DNA of 64,000 nt, from positions 248,001 through 312,000 of the forward strand of contig JANFFA010000003.1 of the NCBI GenBank assembly GCA_030848925.1, in the 5' to 3' direction. The notes beneath the pieces are model-generated. The model searched no databases and was not told where the DNA came from. It saw only the letters and a list, made by a program, of their open reading frames with translations. A program made the position numbers and the translations under genes. Of the stretch, positions 51,385 through 60,556 are shown piece by piece. This DNA is from Rhodalgimonas zhirmunskyi. Lineage in GTDB: Bacteria; Pseudomonadota; Alphaproteobacteria; Rhodobacterales; Rhodobacteraceae. Each line of letters starts with the position of its first letter. Position 1 is the first letter of the stretch.

Positions 51385-52170
51385 TCACTCCATCAGGTCG
51401 CTGAACAGGTTGTCTTCTTCAAGGAAATCCAGCCGTTCCTGTTCCACTGTGCCCTCGTTGATGTCGCGCACCTCGACCCGGCCATCGCCGTATCCGATCA
51501 CCACGCGGTCACAGATATCGATGAACAGGCCGTTTTCCACCACACCCGGCATCTGGTTCAACACCAGCGCCAGTTGCCGCGCATTGCCGATCCGGTTCAG
51601 GTGCAGATCAAGGATATGGTTCCCCTCGTCGGTGATATAAGGCACCCCGCCGTTCATCCGAAGCGAGGTTTGCCGCCCCAAAACATCCATGCTGATCAAC
51701 GTCTCTTCGATCAGCGCCTTGGTCGTCTGCCAGCCAAACGGGATCACCTCGACCGGCAGCGGGAACGCGCCCAGCGTTTCCACCTGCTTGCCGACATCGG
51801 CGATCACCACCATCTGATCGCTCGCCGTGGCAACGATCTTTTCCTGCAACAGCGCACCACCGCCGCCCTTGATCAGGTTCAGCTCATCGTCAAATTCGTC
51901 CGCACCGTCGATCGTCATGTCCAGCCAGCGCGCTTCGTCAAGGCTGATCACCTCGATCCCAACATCCCGCGCCAGTTCGGCCGTGCGGGTCGAGGTCGGT
52001 ACACCACGGATCTTCAAGCCGTCCTCGCGCACCATCTCGCCCAGACAACGCACCAGCCACGCGGCGGTGCTGCCGGTGCCAAGACCGACCCGCATCCCGT
52101 CCTCCACCATCTCGGCGGCACGTTTCGCGGCCACGAACTTGGCCTTGTCGATCGGGGAAAGCTCAGCCAT
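51385..52170 (-). CDS. rpiA: Ribose-5-phosphate isomerase A
   Basis: The 261-residue enzyme has GLGTGSTAAWLVRCLGEM at the phosphate site, IDGADEFDDELNLIKGGGGALLQEKIVA in the active site and a DGGVPYITDEGN-type C-terminal segment (NGGVPYITDEGNHILDLHL). It interconverts ribose 5-phosphate and ribulose 5-phosphate in the pentose phosphate pathway. AGGAG precedes the ATG. Confidence 0.95.
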   Translation of the reverse strand: MAELSPIDKAKFVAAKRAAEMVEDGMRVGLGTGSTAAWLVRCLGEMVREDGLKIRGVPTSTRTAELARDVGIEVISLDEARWLDMTIDGADEFDDELNLIKGGGGALLQEKIVATASDQMVVIADVGKQVETLGAFPLPVEVIPFGWQTTKALIEETLISMDVLGRQTSLRMNGGVPYITDEGNHILDLHLNRIGNARQLALVLNQMPGVVENGLFIDICDRVVIGYGDGRVEVRDINEGTVEQERLDFLEEDNLFSDLME

Positions 52171-52287
52171 CGGCCTGTCTCCTGCTAATTCCGCGTCTCA
52201 GGGTATGGGCCGCTTATAGGCAATCACGCGGCGCGGCGGTAGGGTCAAATCCACCCAACGCCACCCCACGCGCCCCATAACCGGGGA

Positions 52288-52998
52288 TCAGGGTTTGGTC
52301 GGCCCGCCAGCGGCCACCAGTGCGTCAATCCCGGCCAATACCTCTTGCGAGGTCACCGTGCCGTCGCCGTCGCCATCAAACCCAAGCAACACGTTCACCA
52401 GCGGATTCTGAAGCTGTTGCGGCCGATATCGCCCAGACAGCTCCTTATCGACGATCGCCATCATCTCGGGCAGGTCGATCTGGCCATCGCCATTGGCATC
52501 CCCGGTCAGGCGCAGAAGTTCCAGCCGCGACCGCTCGCGCGAAGAGTTCAGACGAATACCGATCTCCAACTCTTCCATCGAAACCAGCGCATCGGCATCC
52601 AGATCGAGTTGCAACAAAGGTTGCAGGAGACGCCCCCGCTGCTGCGCCATCTTGCGCTTCATGTCGATCAGCACGTCCTCTTGCGTAAGCTCCCCATCGG
52701 GGGCCAGCTGGAACAGCGTCGACAGATAGCGCTCGCGATATTTCTCTGGGTTCGAGCGCAGATTGTCGATCTCGCGCTGCATCCGTTGCAGGGCATATTC
52801 CTGCTGCCTGCGGGCATCCCTTTCCGCCTGCGTTTCCTTCGGTTTGGCCGGGTTGGCCGGGCGAAGCTGCTGGTTCAGCGCGTCCTTCAGACTCTGCGCC
52901 TCGGCCCGTGCCACGGGCTGCACCAACGGCGCGCCCAGCGCCAGAACCAGACCCATCATCGCCACGCGCTTCATCGCAGTCGCTCTTATATACTTCAT
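52288..52998 (-). CDS. Secreted EF-hand protein
   Basis: The product is 236 residues. The signal peptide is MKRVAMMGLVLALGAPLVQPVARA (start 52998, or the in-frame ATG at 52974). A helical Gln/Arg-rich region with a possible coiled coil leads into three EF-hand loops: DLDADALVSMEE, DANGDGQIDLPE and DGDGDGTVTSQE. Two have full calcium-ligand patterns. It is likely a periplasmic calcium sensor or buffer. Confidence 0.85.
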   Translation of the reverse strand: MKYIRATAMKRVAMMGLVLALGAPLVQPVARAEAQSLKDALNQQLRPANPAKPKETQAERDARRQQEYALQRMQREIDNLRSNPEKYRERYLSTLFQLAPDGELTQEDVLIDMKRKMAQQRGRLLQPLLQLDLDADALVSMEELEIGIRLNSSRERSRLELLRLTGDANGDGQIDLPEMMAIVDKELSGRYRPQQLQNPLVNVLLGFDGDGDGTVTSQEVLAGIDALVAAGGPTKP

Positions 52999-53219
52999 AT
53001 TCTGTATCCCATCAGATCGTTAAACGGCCACCCACCCGCCAGACTGCCCCACCCCCTGTGCTCGCACAACCCCCCGCTGCGCCACCCACTACCGTTGCGC
53101 TGCGCACATCGGCCAAGGCGACCCAGGCGCCACTCGCGCCAAGCGCCATTTCGCCTTTGCGCCCCCAGCCGCCGCTTTTTACCCTTCCCTTGCGCGCGCC
53201 CCGGCGTAACGTGGCCGCC

Positions 53220-53924
53220 ATGACACCGCGCTACACCCTGCATTACGCCCCCGATAACGCCTCGCTCATCGTGCGACTGGCGCTTTACGAGTTGGGCCAG
53301 CCGTTTCGCACCCGGCTGATCGACCGGCAGGCGCAGGGCCAGCGTTCGCCCGATTACCTCGCGCTCAATCCGCATGGCCTGATCCCGGTGCTGGAAACCC
53401 CCCAAGGCCCGTTGTTCGAAACCGCCGCCATTCTGCTCTGGCTCTCGGAAACCCACGGCGCGCTTGCGCCCCGGCCCGGCGATGCCGATCGCGGTCACTT
53501 CCTCAAGTGGCTGTTCTTCACCTCGAACACGCTGCACGCCAACATGCGGATGCTGTTTCACCCCGAACAGTTGATCGGCCCCGACCGGGCGCATCAGCGC
53601 GCCCAGCGCGACGGCCTCAAGGTGGCGCTGAAAACCCACCTGCAAAAGCTCGACACGCTGGCAGGCGACGCGCCGCCGTGGCTCGGCGGGCGCGCCCTCT
53701 CGGTGCTCGATCTCTACCTGCCCGTCTGCCTGCGCTGGCTCGCGCTCTATCCTCAAGGCGAAACCCAGTGGTTCTCGCTCTCTGACACGCCCGCGCTGGC
53801 CCGCCTCGCTGCCCGGCTGGAGGGGCGCGAAAGCGCCGCCCTTGCCAGCGCCGCCGAGGGCCTCGGCCCGACCCCCTTCACCCGGCCCCGCGCCGCCACC
53901 CCGCCCGAAGGAACCGCGACCTAG
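53220..53924 (+). CDS. Glutathione S-transferase family protein
   Basis: The 234-residue product has a thioredoxin-like N-terminal domain (YTLHYAPDNASLIVRLALYELG, LNPHGLIPVLETPQGPLFETAAILLWLSE, with the cis-Pro and ES/ET motif) and a helical C-terminal domain (WLGGRALSVLDLYLPVCLRW). The substrate is unknown. The start at 53220 leaves out an upstream low-complexity frame. Its stop is followed immediately by the sdaA ATG, so the two are co-transcribed. Confidence 0.88.
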   Translation: MTPRYTLHYAPDNASLIVRLALYELGQPFRTRLIDRQAQGQRSPDYLALNPHGLIPVLETPQGPLFETAAILLWLSETHGALAPRPGDADRGHFLKWLFFTSNTLHANMRMLFHPEQLIGPDRAHQRAQRDGLKVALKTHLQKLDTLAGDAPPWLGGRALSVLDLYLPVCLRWLALYPQGETQWFSLSDTPALARLAARLEGRESAALASAAEGLGPTPFTRPRAATPPEGTAT

Positions 53925-55298
53925 ATGTTTCTCTCCGTATTCGACATGTTCAAGACCGGCATCGGCCCGTCCTCCTCGCACACCATGGGGCCGATGGTCG
54001 CCGCCGCACGGTTCCTCGACATGATGCGCGCCTCGCCGTTCGAATTCGCCGGGCTGCGCGCCTCGCTGCACGGCTCGCTCGCCTTCACCGGCGTCGGCCA
54101 CGCCACCGACCGCGCCACCATCCTCGGCCTCGCGGGCCTGACGCCCGAAACCTACGATCACGCGGCTGCCGAAGACACCCTCGCCGCGATCCAGTCGACC
54201 CACACGCTCACCCCCCCGGGCCTGCCGCACCTGCGCTTTGATCCCAAGGCCGACCTGATCTTCGATTATGACCACGCCCTGCCCGGCCACCCCAACGGCA
54301 TGACCCTGATGGCCACCGACCCGCAGGGCGACGTGCTGCTGCAAGAGGTGTTCTATTCCATTGGCGGCGGTTTCGTCCTGACCGAGGCCGAACTCGCCCA
54401 AGGCCGCGCCGAGGACGAGGGCGCACCGGTCCCCTTCCCCTTCAAATCCGCCGCCGAAATGCTCGCCATGGCCAAATCCTCGGGCAAATCCGTCGCCCAG
54501 ATGAAGCGTGAAAATGAACTCACCCGCCACGGCCACGCCACCCTCTCCAAGGGCAGCGCCCGCATCTGGCAGGTGATGAACGACTGCATCGAGCGTGGCT
54601 TGAGCACCGAAGGCATCCTGCCCGGCGGCCTCAACGTGAAGCGCCGCGCCCCCGCCATCCACCGCGCCCTGCTGGACGAAGCCGGGATGAACCTCGCCCC
54701 GCCGCATCAGGTGAACGACTGGATTTCCACCTACGCCATGGCCGTGAACGAGGAAAACGCCGCCGGAGGACAGGTGGTCACCGCCCCCACCAACGGCGCC
54801 GCCGGCGTGATGCCCGCCGTCATCCGCTACTGGCTCGATCACGTGCCCGGCGCCACCCAATCGAAGGTCGAGGATTTCCTGCTCACCTCCGCCGCCATCG
54901 GCGGGCTGGTCAAGTTCAACGCCTCGATCTCGGGCGCCGAAGCGGGCTGTCAGGCCGAAGTCGGCTCTGCCGCCGCCATGGCCGCCGCCGGGCTGTGCGC
55001 CGTCATGGGCGGCACCCCCGAACAGGTCGAGAATGCCGCCGAGATCGCGCTCGAACATCACCTCGGCATGACCTGCGATCCGGTCAAGGGCCTCGTTCAG
55101 GTGCCCTGCATCGAACGCAACGCCTTGGGCGCCATTAAAGCTGTATCCGCCGCTTCACTCGCCCTGCGCGGCACCGGCGATCACTTCGTCCCGCTCGACG
55201 CATGCATCGAAACCATGCGCCAGACCGGCGAAGACATGAGCGAGAAGTATAAGGAAACCGCCCTCGGCGGCCTCGCCGTCAACGTCCCGAATTGCTAA
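53925..55298 (+). CDS. sdaA: L-serine ammonia-lyase, iron-sulfur type
   Basis: The 457-residue single-chain enzyme has the N-terminal beta-domain signature [18 protein letters not shown], a middle linker and the catalytic alpha domain ([68 protein letters not shown]). The cysteines in the last motifs bind a 4Fe-4S cluster. It converts L-serine to pyruvate and ammonia. It directly follows the GST gene with no spacer and overlaps the thiamine diphosphokinase stop at its end. Confidence 0.96.
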   Translation: MFLSVFDMFKTGIGPSSSHTMGPMVAAARFLDMMRASPFEFAGLRASLHGSLAFTGVGHATDRATILGLAGLTPETYDHAAAEDTLAAIQSTHTLTPPGLPHLRFDPKADLIFDYDHALPGHPNGMTLMATDPQGDVLLQEVFYSIGGGFVLTEAELAQGRAEDEGAPVPFPFKSAAEMLAMAKSSGKSVAQMKRENELTRHGHATLSKGSARIWQVMNDCIERGLSTEGILPGGLNVKRRAPAIHRALLDEAGMNLAPPHQVNDWISTYAMAVNEENAAGGQVVTAPTNGAAGVMPAVIRYWLDHVPGATQSKVEDFLLTSAAIGGLVKFNASISGAEAGCQAEVGSAAAMAAAGLCAVMGGTPEQVENAAEIALEHHLGMTCDPVKGLVQVPCIERNALGAIKAVSAASLALRGTGDHFVPLDACIETMRQTGEDMSEKYKETALGGLAVNVPNC

Positions 55299-55978
55299 AG
55301 GGCGGGCCACCCCGCCCCGGCCCCCAGCAGCGCCTCGACCACGCGGGCCAGCTCCGCCACCGGCACGATGCCCAGCATCCCCGGCCCGTCCGCGCGCAAT
55401 TGCACCGGCCCCATCGCCTCGTTCGAGGTGCCAATCCGCCCGCCCGGCACGAACTCGATCCCCTCGGTCGCCCAGCGCAGCCCGTCCGAACGCACCCCGA
55501 CGCCAAGCATCGGAAACAATGACACTCGCGTGCCCGTCCCCAGATCCAGCCGAAGCTCGGGCGGCAAAAGGAACACCGCATCTTGCCCCGACAACAGCAC
55601 CACCCGCCGTTCTGGATAGCGCAACAATCCGTGCAGCGCCGCCAACTGATGATCCACTCGCCCGCCGTGGAACCCCACGCCGATCACCAACGGTGCCTCG
55701 ATCGCCCTCAGCGCCTTTTCGAAATCCGTGCTGTCCTGTTCCTCGACCGGGTGCAGCCGCTCCGGCGCGATGGCCGCCCGCGTCTTGGCATCAATCGAAT
55801 CGAAATCGCCGATCACCGCCAGCGGCTCCAGCCCCGCCTTCAACGCCGCGCGCGCCCCACCATCGGCACAGACCACGCCCGGCGCGTGGACAATCGCGGC
55901 GCGCAGAAGCGATTTTTTTACCTTTCCGCCCCCAATTAAGGTTACTGGCCGATTTTCGTGAACAATGCGGGTCAACAT
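55295..55978 (-). CDS. Thiamine diphosphokinase
   Basis: The 227-residue protein has the thiamin pyrophosphokinase layout: ADGGARAALKAGLEPLAVIGDFDSID, EEQDSTDFEKAL and GFHGGRVDHQLAALHGLLR in the catalytic half, and LRWATEGIEFVPGGRIGTSNEA in the C-terminal beta half. It makes thiamine diphosphate from thiamine and ATP. The gene converges on sdaA with a 4-bp overlap. Confidence 0.93.
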   Translation of the reverse strand: MLTRIVHENRPVTLIGGGKVKKSLLRAAIVHAPGVVCADGGARAALKAGLEPLAVIGDFDSIDAKTRAAIAPERLHPVEEQDSTDFEKALRAIEAPLVIGVGFHGGRVDHQLAALHGLLRYPERRVVLLSGQDAVFLLPPELRLDLGTGTRVSLFPMLGVGVRSDGLRWATEGIEFVPGGRIGTSNEAMGPVQLRADGPGMLGIVPVAELARVVEALLGAGAGWPAL

Positions 55979-56118
55979 GCGTGAATCTTACCCAAAATGG
56001 AAACGGAACACATTCTTGCCCAGAAATGATACGGTAAACAACGCAGATTCGGGCCGCTTTCGTCTCCTGCCTACGATTATAACTTTATGCAAATCCGAGT
56101 TATTGAGCGAGAAGTGCA

Positions 56119-58713
56119 ATGGTTAACACGAACAAGATCCTCACCGTCTCCTACGGCACGTTTTCGTGCACCCTGGAAGGGTTCGAGGACTCCTTCGGCA
56201 CCATGAAGGCGATCGCCGAGTACTTCCGCGATCTGGCGTCCGACGACCGTTACTTCGGTGCCGAGCCGCCGACCCCGGACGCCGAAATGCTGGCCCGCAT
56301 CGCCGAACGCGAAATCGCACGCCGTGTGCAGGCCAACATCAGCGATGGCAACATCACCCTGCGCGCCGACTCCAATTCGATCTTGCCCGTGGCCGCCCCG
56401 GTTGCCGCCGCCGCCGCCGCTGCCGCGACTCCCGAAGCCGCTCCCAAGGAAGACGCCGCTAAGGCCGACGCCCCCGAAGCCGCTGCTCTCGCGACTGAAC
56501 CGACAGCCGAGCGCGCCGCAGAACCGGCCGCAAAAGCGCCCGCCGAAACCGCCGAAACCGCAGAAGTCGCTCCTGAAGCAGCAAGCGCCCCTGCCCCGCA
56601 GGTCGCTGCCGAACAGGCCGCACCCAAGGCGGAAACAGTTGCCGAAACAGTTGCTGAACCTGTGGCCGCTCCCGTTGCCAAAGCCCCCGCAATTGACCCC
56701 AACAGCGTCGCCGCCAAGCTCCAGCGCATCCGCGCCGTCGTGGCCCAGTCCGAAGACAGCCCCTATTCCGAGGACGAGCACGCCGAAGCCTACGCAGAAG
56801 AGTTCATCGCCGACACCCACGAGGAAATCGAAGCCGCCCTCGAAGCCGACGATCAGGCCGAAGAGGCCCGCGCCGCCGACTCCGCGGACGAAGCCCAAGA
56901 CACCACCGAAGACGACATTTCCGCTCTTCTCGACCGCTACGGCGTCGAAGGCCACCACGCCTTCGACCGCGCCGAAGCCGACACCGCACCCGACGAACAG
57001 CCCGAGGATATGACCTCGGAAGAGATCGTCGAAGATGTAGCGGAAGACGTGATCGAAGAAGAGATGGCCGAAGAAGAGGCCGAAGCAGACCTGGCCGAAG
57101 AAGCTTCCGAGGAAACTCTGGCCGAGGAAACTCTGGCCGAAGACCAGCCCGAGGTAGACACCTTCGAAGCCGAGGCCGAAGAGGACGACACCTCCTCCTA
57201 TGCCGAGCGCGTGGACTCCGATTTCGGCGACGCCCCCGCCTTTGCCTCTGACCCTGCCTTTGCCTCTGACAAGGTCGAAGCCCAAGCCGATCAGGACGAC
57301 ACAGCAGCCGAAGCCGCTTTCGAAGACGATGTAGAAGACGACGCAGACGACATCGCACTCGAACAGGCCGTCGAACAGGCCGAAGCTCCGACACAGCCGC
57401 TGCGCGCCCGCGTTATCAAGATGAAGCGCGCCGATTTCGAAGCCGCCATCGCCGCCGGCGATCTCGAGGAAGAGATCGACGACGAGGAAGACGCCACCGC
57501 AGACTCCGCTTCCGACAGCAGCCTCTCGCCCGACGAGGAAGCCGACCTCATGCGCGAACTGGCCGCCGTCGAAGCCGAACTCGCCGATGAAGACGAAGAT
57601 CAGATCGAAGACGAAGCGATCGACCTCAGCGCACTCGACCTCGGCTCCCTTGACGTCACCGCCGAAGACGACAGCGAAACCGAAACGGCCACCAAACTCG
57701 CACAAGACGACGCAGACGGCGATGACGAACCGCTGTTCGACGCCGCAGCACAGGCCGAAGACAGCATCTCCGCCATGCTCGGCGCGCTTGATCTCGGCTC
57801 CGATGCGGTCGCCGTGACGGACGAAGCCGAAGCCGAAGACATGGCCTACGACGACGCCGATGAAGACGACACCTACGAAGACGAGGCCGAAGATTTCGGT
57901 CACGACAGCCTTCTGAGCGCCGAGGCCGACGACGAAGACGAAGACGATTACGAAGACGACACCGCCGAAAGCCTCTTCATCGACGACGATGAAGACGATC
58001 AGGACGAAAGCGACAGCCAAGCCGCGCGCAGCCGCTTCAGCGGCGACGCCGACGCCGAACTGGGCCGCATCTTCGAGGCCACCGATGAACAGATGGCCGA
58101 GGAAACCGGCAAGGGCCGTCGCAATGCCATCGCCCACCTGCGCGCCGCCGTGATGGCCGCCAAGGCCGAGGAACGCACCGGCGGTCGGCTCAACGTCGAC
58201 GGCCCCGACAGCGAAGTCTACCGTGATGACCTCGCCTCGGTCGTGCGCCCGCGCCGCCCCGAGGCCGGCAAGGCGCAAACCCGCCGCCCCGAGGTCAACA
58301 AACCCGCCCCGCTCAAGCTGGTGGCCGAACAGCGCGTCGATATCGACGCCGCCGAAAACGCCGCCCCCGTGCGCCCGCGCCGCATCGCCCGCGCGCAGGC
58401 CGCTCTGGAAGAGCAGGTCTCGGGCGGCAACTTCGCCGAATACGCCGACAGCGTCGGTGCCGTGTCCCTGCCCGAGCTTCTCGAAGCCGCCGCCGCCTAC
58501 CTCAGCTTTGTTGAGGGCCGCGCCCAATTCTCGCGCCCGCAGCTGATGACCCAGGTGCGTCAGGTCGAGAAAGACGATTTCAGCCGCGAAGACGGCCTGC
58601 GCTCGTTCGGCAAGCTGCTGCGCGACGGCAAGATCCAGAAACTCGAAGGCGGCCGCTTCAAAGCATCCGAGTCGATCTCCTACCGTCCCGACGCCCGCTA
58701 CGCAGGCGAATGA
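56119..58713 (+). CDS. Hyperacidic two-module protein of unknown function (Rhodobacterales-type)
   Basis: This 864-residue protein is not of a known family. It opens with a folded N-terminal module (about 1-75: ILTVSYGTFSCTLEGFEDSF, MKAIAEYFRDLASDDRYFG, MLARIAEREIARRV). An Ala/Pro/Glu-rich then strongly acidic linker covers about residues 90-640, full of EED, DEDED and EAE runs, almost certainly disordered. The C-terminal module (about 750-864: LEEQVSGGNFAEYADSVGAVSLPELLEAAAAYL, FSRPQLMTQVRQV, FGKLLRDGKIQKLEGGRF) looks like a winged helix-like domain. I recall similar proteins only from roseobacters, sometimes labelled CheA without basis. The start ATG has GAGAAG upstream. The gene stands alone and ends with a strong terminator. 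A role in DNA or protein-complex organisation is a guess. Confidence 0.85.
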   Translation: MVNTNKILTVSYGTFSCTLEGFEDSFGTMKAIAEYFRDLASDDRYFGAEPPTPDAEMLARIAEREIARRVQANISDGNITLRADSNSILPVAAPVAAAAAAAATPEAAPKEDAAKADAPEAAALATEPTAERAAEPAAKAPAETAETAEVAPEAASAPAPQVAAEQAAPKAETVAETVAEPVAAPVAKAPAIDPNSVAAKLQRIRAVVAQSEDSPYSEDEHAEAYAEEFIADTHEEIEAALEADDQAEEARAADSADEAQDTTEDDISALLDRYGVEGHHAFDRAEADTAPDEQPEDMTSEEIVEDVAEDVIEEEMAEEEAEADLAEEASEETLAEETLAEDQPEVDTFEAEAEEDDTSSYAERVDSDFGDAPAFASDPAFASDKVEAQADQDDTAAEAAFEDDVEDDADDIALEQAVEQAEAPTQPLRARVIKMKRADFEAAIAAGDLEEEIDDEEDATADSASDSSLSPDEEADLMRELAAVEAELADEDEDQIEDEAIDLSALDLGSLDVTAEDDSETETATKLAQDDADGDDEPLFDAAAQAEDSISAMLGALDLGSDAVAVTDEAEAEDMAYDDADEDDTYEDEAEDFGHDSLLSAEADDEDEDDYEDDTAESLFIDDDEDDQDESDSQAARSRFSGDADAELGRIFEATDEQMAEETGKGRRNAIAHLRAAVMAAKAEERTGGRLNVDGPDSEVYRDDLASVVRPRRPEAGKAQTRRPEVNKPAPLKLVAEQRVDIDAAENAAPVRPRRIARAQAALEEQVSGGNFAEYADSVGAVSLPELLEAAAAYLSFVEGRAQFSRPQLMTQVRQVEKDDFSREDGLRSFGKLLRDGKIQKLEGGRFKASESISYRPDARYAGE

Positions 58714-58753
58714 TGGCCGCAGGTCAGCGACTGTAAACACACCCTTCGAGACG

Positions 58754-58790
58754 GAAACGGCGCCCTCTGCTCGGGCGCCGTTTCTCTTTT
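58754..58790 (+). terminator. Intrinsic terminator of the acidic-protein gene
   Basis: A perfect 12-bp stem (GAAACGGCGCCC, 7-nt loop, complement) is followed by TCTTTT. It lies 41 bp past the stop codon. Confidence 0.92.
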
Positions 58791-58853
58791 CCACGCCAGC
58801 CCCACGGTCCGGGCCGGATTGTCATCCGTGTGTATTGGCGCAATTCTTTGCCT

Positions 58854-59007
58854 CACCCGACGGCGATGCACCACGCCCCCACATGGCGACATAAGGATGT
58901 TACATCCCTGCGCCATTCTATGTCGCGAAAGCATACCAAGTCCCATTATTCGCTTTCGATTTCAGAACGCAGCGGCGGCCTCTCCCCGGGCCGCCGCCAT
59001 TCGTTTT
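58854..59007 (+). ncRNA. Candidate structured small RNA
   Basis: Between two terminators lies a series of stems: GCGACATA (58886-58893) pairs with TATGTCGC (58919-58926), enclosing the 13-bp palindrome GGATGT-T-ACATCC (58895-58907). Next, GAAAGC (58927-58932) pairs with GCTTTC (58952-58957), and a 9-bp GC stem (58972-58980 with 58989-58997) is followed within 10 nt by TTTT. A TTGTCA at 58819-58824 with AATTCT 17 bp later is a weak promoter candidate that sets the start. The loop of the last stem (TCTCCCCG) is C/U-rich, as in anti-Shine-Dalgarno sRNAs. It could instead be the leader or attenuator of the OYE gene. Confidence 0.35.
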
Positions 59008-59176
59008 GCGCCCCGCCGCGCGCGCCCGCTCGCCCAGGGCGCGACGCAGGGTCACGACGGCCAAGCGCCCCGAAACGCTTGCCTCACGCCCCTGTGGCTT
59101 TACCTGTGGCTTTACCTATTGCCCCCAACCCACAGGCAACCACAGACAAACCAAAGACACTCCGAGAAGGATCAAT

Positions 59177-60286
59177 ATGACCGCTTCCGATACGCTTTTC
59201 CGCCCCATCGACCTTGGCCCGCTGCACCTCGAGAACCGCATCGTCATGGCGCCGATGACCCGCACCTATTCGCCCGGCAACGTGCCCAATCAACAGGTGA
59301 TCGACTACTACCGCCGCCGCGCCGAAGGCGGCACAGGGCTGATCATCACCGAAGGCACCTTCATCGACCACCCCGCCGCCAGCGGCTATCCCAACGTGCC
59401 TGCCTTCTACGGCGATGCGGCTCTCGCCGGTTGGAAAAAGGTCGTCGATGCCGTGCACGCGGCGGGCGGCAAGATCGCCCCGCAGCTCTGGCATGTCGGC
59501 GCCATCCGCCGCCCCGGCGTGATGCCCGGCGGCGATACTCCCGGCCACAGCCCCTCGGGCATGGCGCGCCCCGGCAAGGTCACCGGCCACGCCATGACGC
59601 AACAGGACATCGACGACACCGTCGCCGCCTTCGCCCGCGCCGCCGCCGATGCCAAGCGGATCGGCTTCGACGCGATCGAGCTGCACGGCGCGCATGGCTA
59701 TCTCATCGACCAGTTCTTCTGGGACGGCACCAACCAGCGCGACGATGCCTATGGCGGCGACCTTGCCGCGCGCTCGCGCTTCGCGCTTGAAATCATCCGC
59801 GCCGTGCGCGCCGCCGTCGGCCCCGATTTCCCGGTGATCTTCCGCTTTTCCCAATGGAAACAACAGGATTACAGCGCCCGCCTCTGCGAAACCCCGGAAG
59901 AGCTCAAAGCCTTCCTCATGCCGCTGGCCGAGGCCGGGGTCGACATCTTCCACTGCTCCACCCGCCGCTTCTGGGAGCCGGAGTTCGACGGCAGCGACCT
60001 CAACCTCGCGGGCTGGGTCAAGAAACTGACCGGCAAACCCACCATCACCGTGGGCAGCGTCGGCCTCAACGCCGATTTCCTGCCCGATGACGGCACCGCC
60101 GATTTCCGCGCCGCCCAACCCGCCAGCATCGACAACCTGCTTGAGCGCGCCGCGCGCGACGAATTCGACCTCGTCGCCGTCGGCCGCGCCCTGATCGCCA
60201 ACCCAGACTGGGCCAATCAGGTCAAAGAAGGCCACCTCGATAGCCTCAAGGCCTACGAGAAAGACATGCTGAAAACCCTCGCCTGA
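59177..60286 (+). CDS. Old yellow enzyme-family NADH:flavin oxidoreductase
   Basis: The 369-residue FMN enzyme has IVMAPMTRTYS at the N-terminus, QLWHVG, GFDAIELHGAHGYLIDQFFWDGTNQRDDAYGG (catalytic His pair and Tyr region) and VAVGRALIANPDWANQVKEG at the phosphate site. It reduces activated alkenes such as enones or nitro compounds, with NAD(P)H. The start ATG has GAGAAGGA upstream. The gene follows the candidate sRNA region. Confidence 0.93.
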   Translation: MTASDTLFRPIDLGPLHLENRIVMAPMTRTYSPGNVPNQQVIDYYRRRAEGGTGLIITEGTFIDHPAASGYPNVPAFYGDAALAGWKKVVDAVHAAGGKIAPQLWHVGAIRRPGVMPGGDTPGHSPSGMARPGKVTGHAMTQQDIDDTVAAFARAAADAKRIGFDAIELHGAHGYLIDQFFWDGTNQRDDAYGGDLAARSRFALEIIRAVRAAVGPDFPVIFRFSQWKQQDYSARLCETPEELKAFLMPLAEAGVDIFHCSTRRFWEPEFDGSDLNLAGWVKKLTGKPTITVGSVGLNADFLPDDGTADFRAAQPASIDNLLERAARDEFDLVAVGRALIANPDWANQVKEGHLDSLKAYEKDMLKTLA

Positions 60287-60556
60287 GGGACCGCCAGCAC
60301 AGGTGATCGGCGTGCCCATGCGCCGATCACCCAGCGCCTTGCGCGCCACTCGGAAACCGGACATCAGCCGACACAAGAAATCGCCACGGGACGGGATTGC
60401 AAAGGCGTCATCGCAAACCCTTTCCCTTGACGCGATCCCCTTCGCTCACGCACACTTGACGCGGGCATTTCCCACGCGCGCGATTTTTCCATCAGCGCTG
60501 GCGACGTCATTTCGGTCACCTCGCGCAACGCTTTTTTGTGGCGAAGAGGCATAGCT

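Larger units (their letters stand above)
58714..59176. other. Hairpin-rich intergenic region before the OYE gene
   Basis: The region contains the terminator of the acidic-protein gene (58754-58790), then nested inverted repeats, a second hairpin and a second terminator-like hairpin (58886-59007), proposed below as a small RNA, and a 12-bp tandem duplication (CCTGTGGCTTTA twice, 59091-59114). No protein-coding gene is supported. Confidence 0.6.

Noticed and set aside
52995..55061. A 688-codon minus-strand frame opposite GST and sdaA
   Set aside because: Gly-rich shadow. Both sense genes have complete family motifs.
56077..58794. A 905-codon open frame antisense to the acidic protein
   Set aside because: It results from GC-rich codon usage on the other strand. 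The Gly/Phe/Val-rich product has no family match, and the sense frame has the ribosome site, conserved ends and terminator.
60427..60461. Two TTGACGCG words as a promoter for the RTX gene
   Set aside because: Neither has a plausible -10 element at 16-18 bp spacing.
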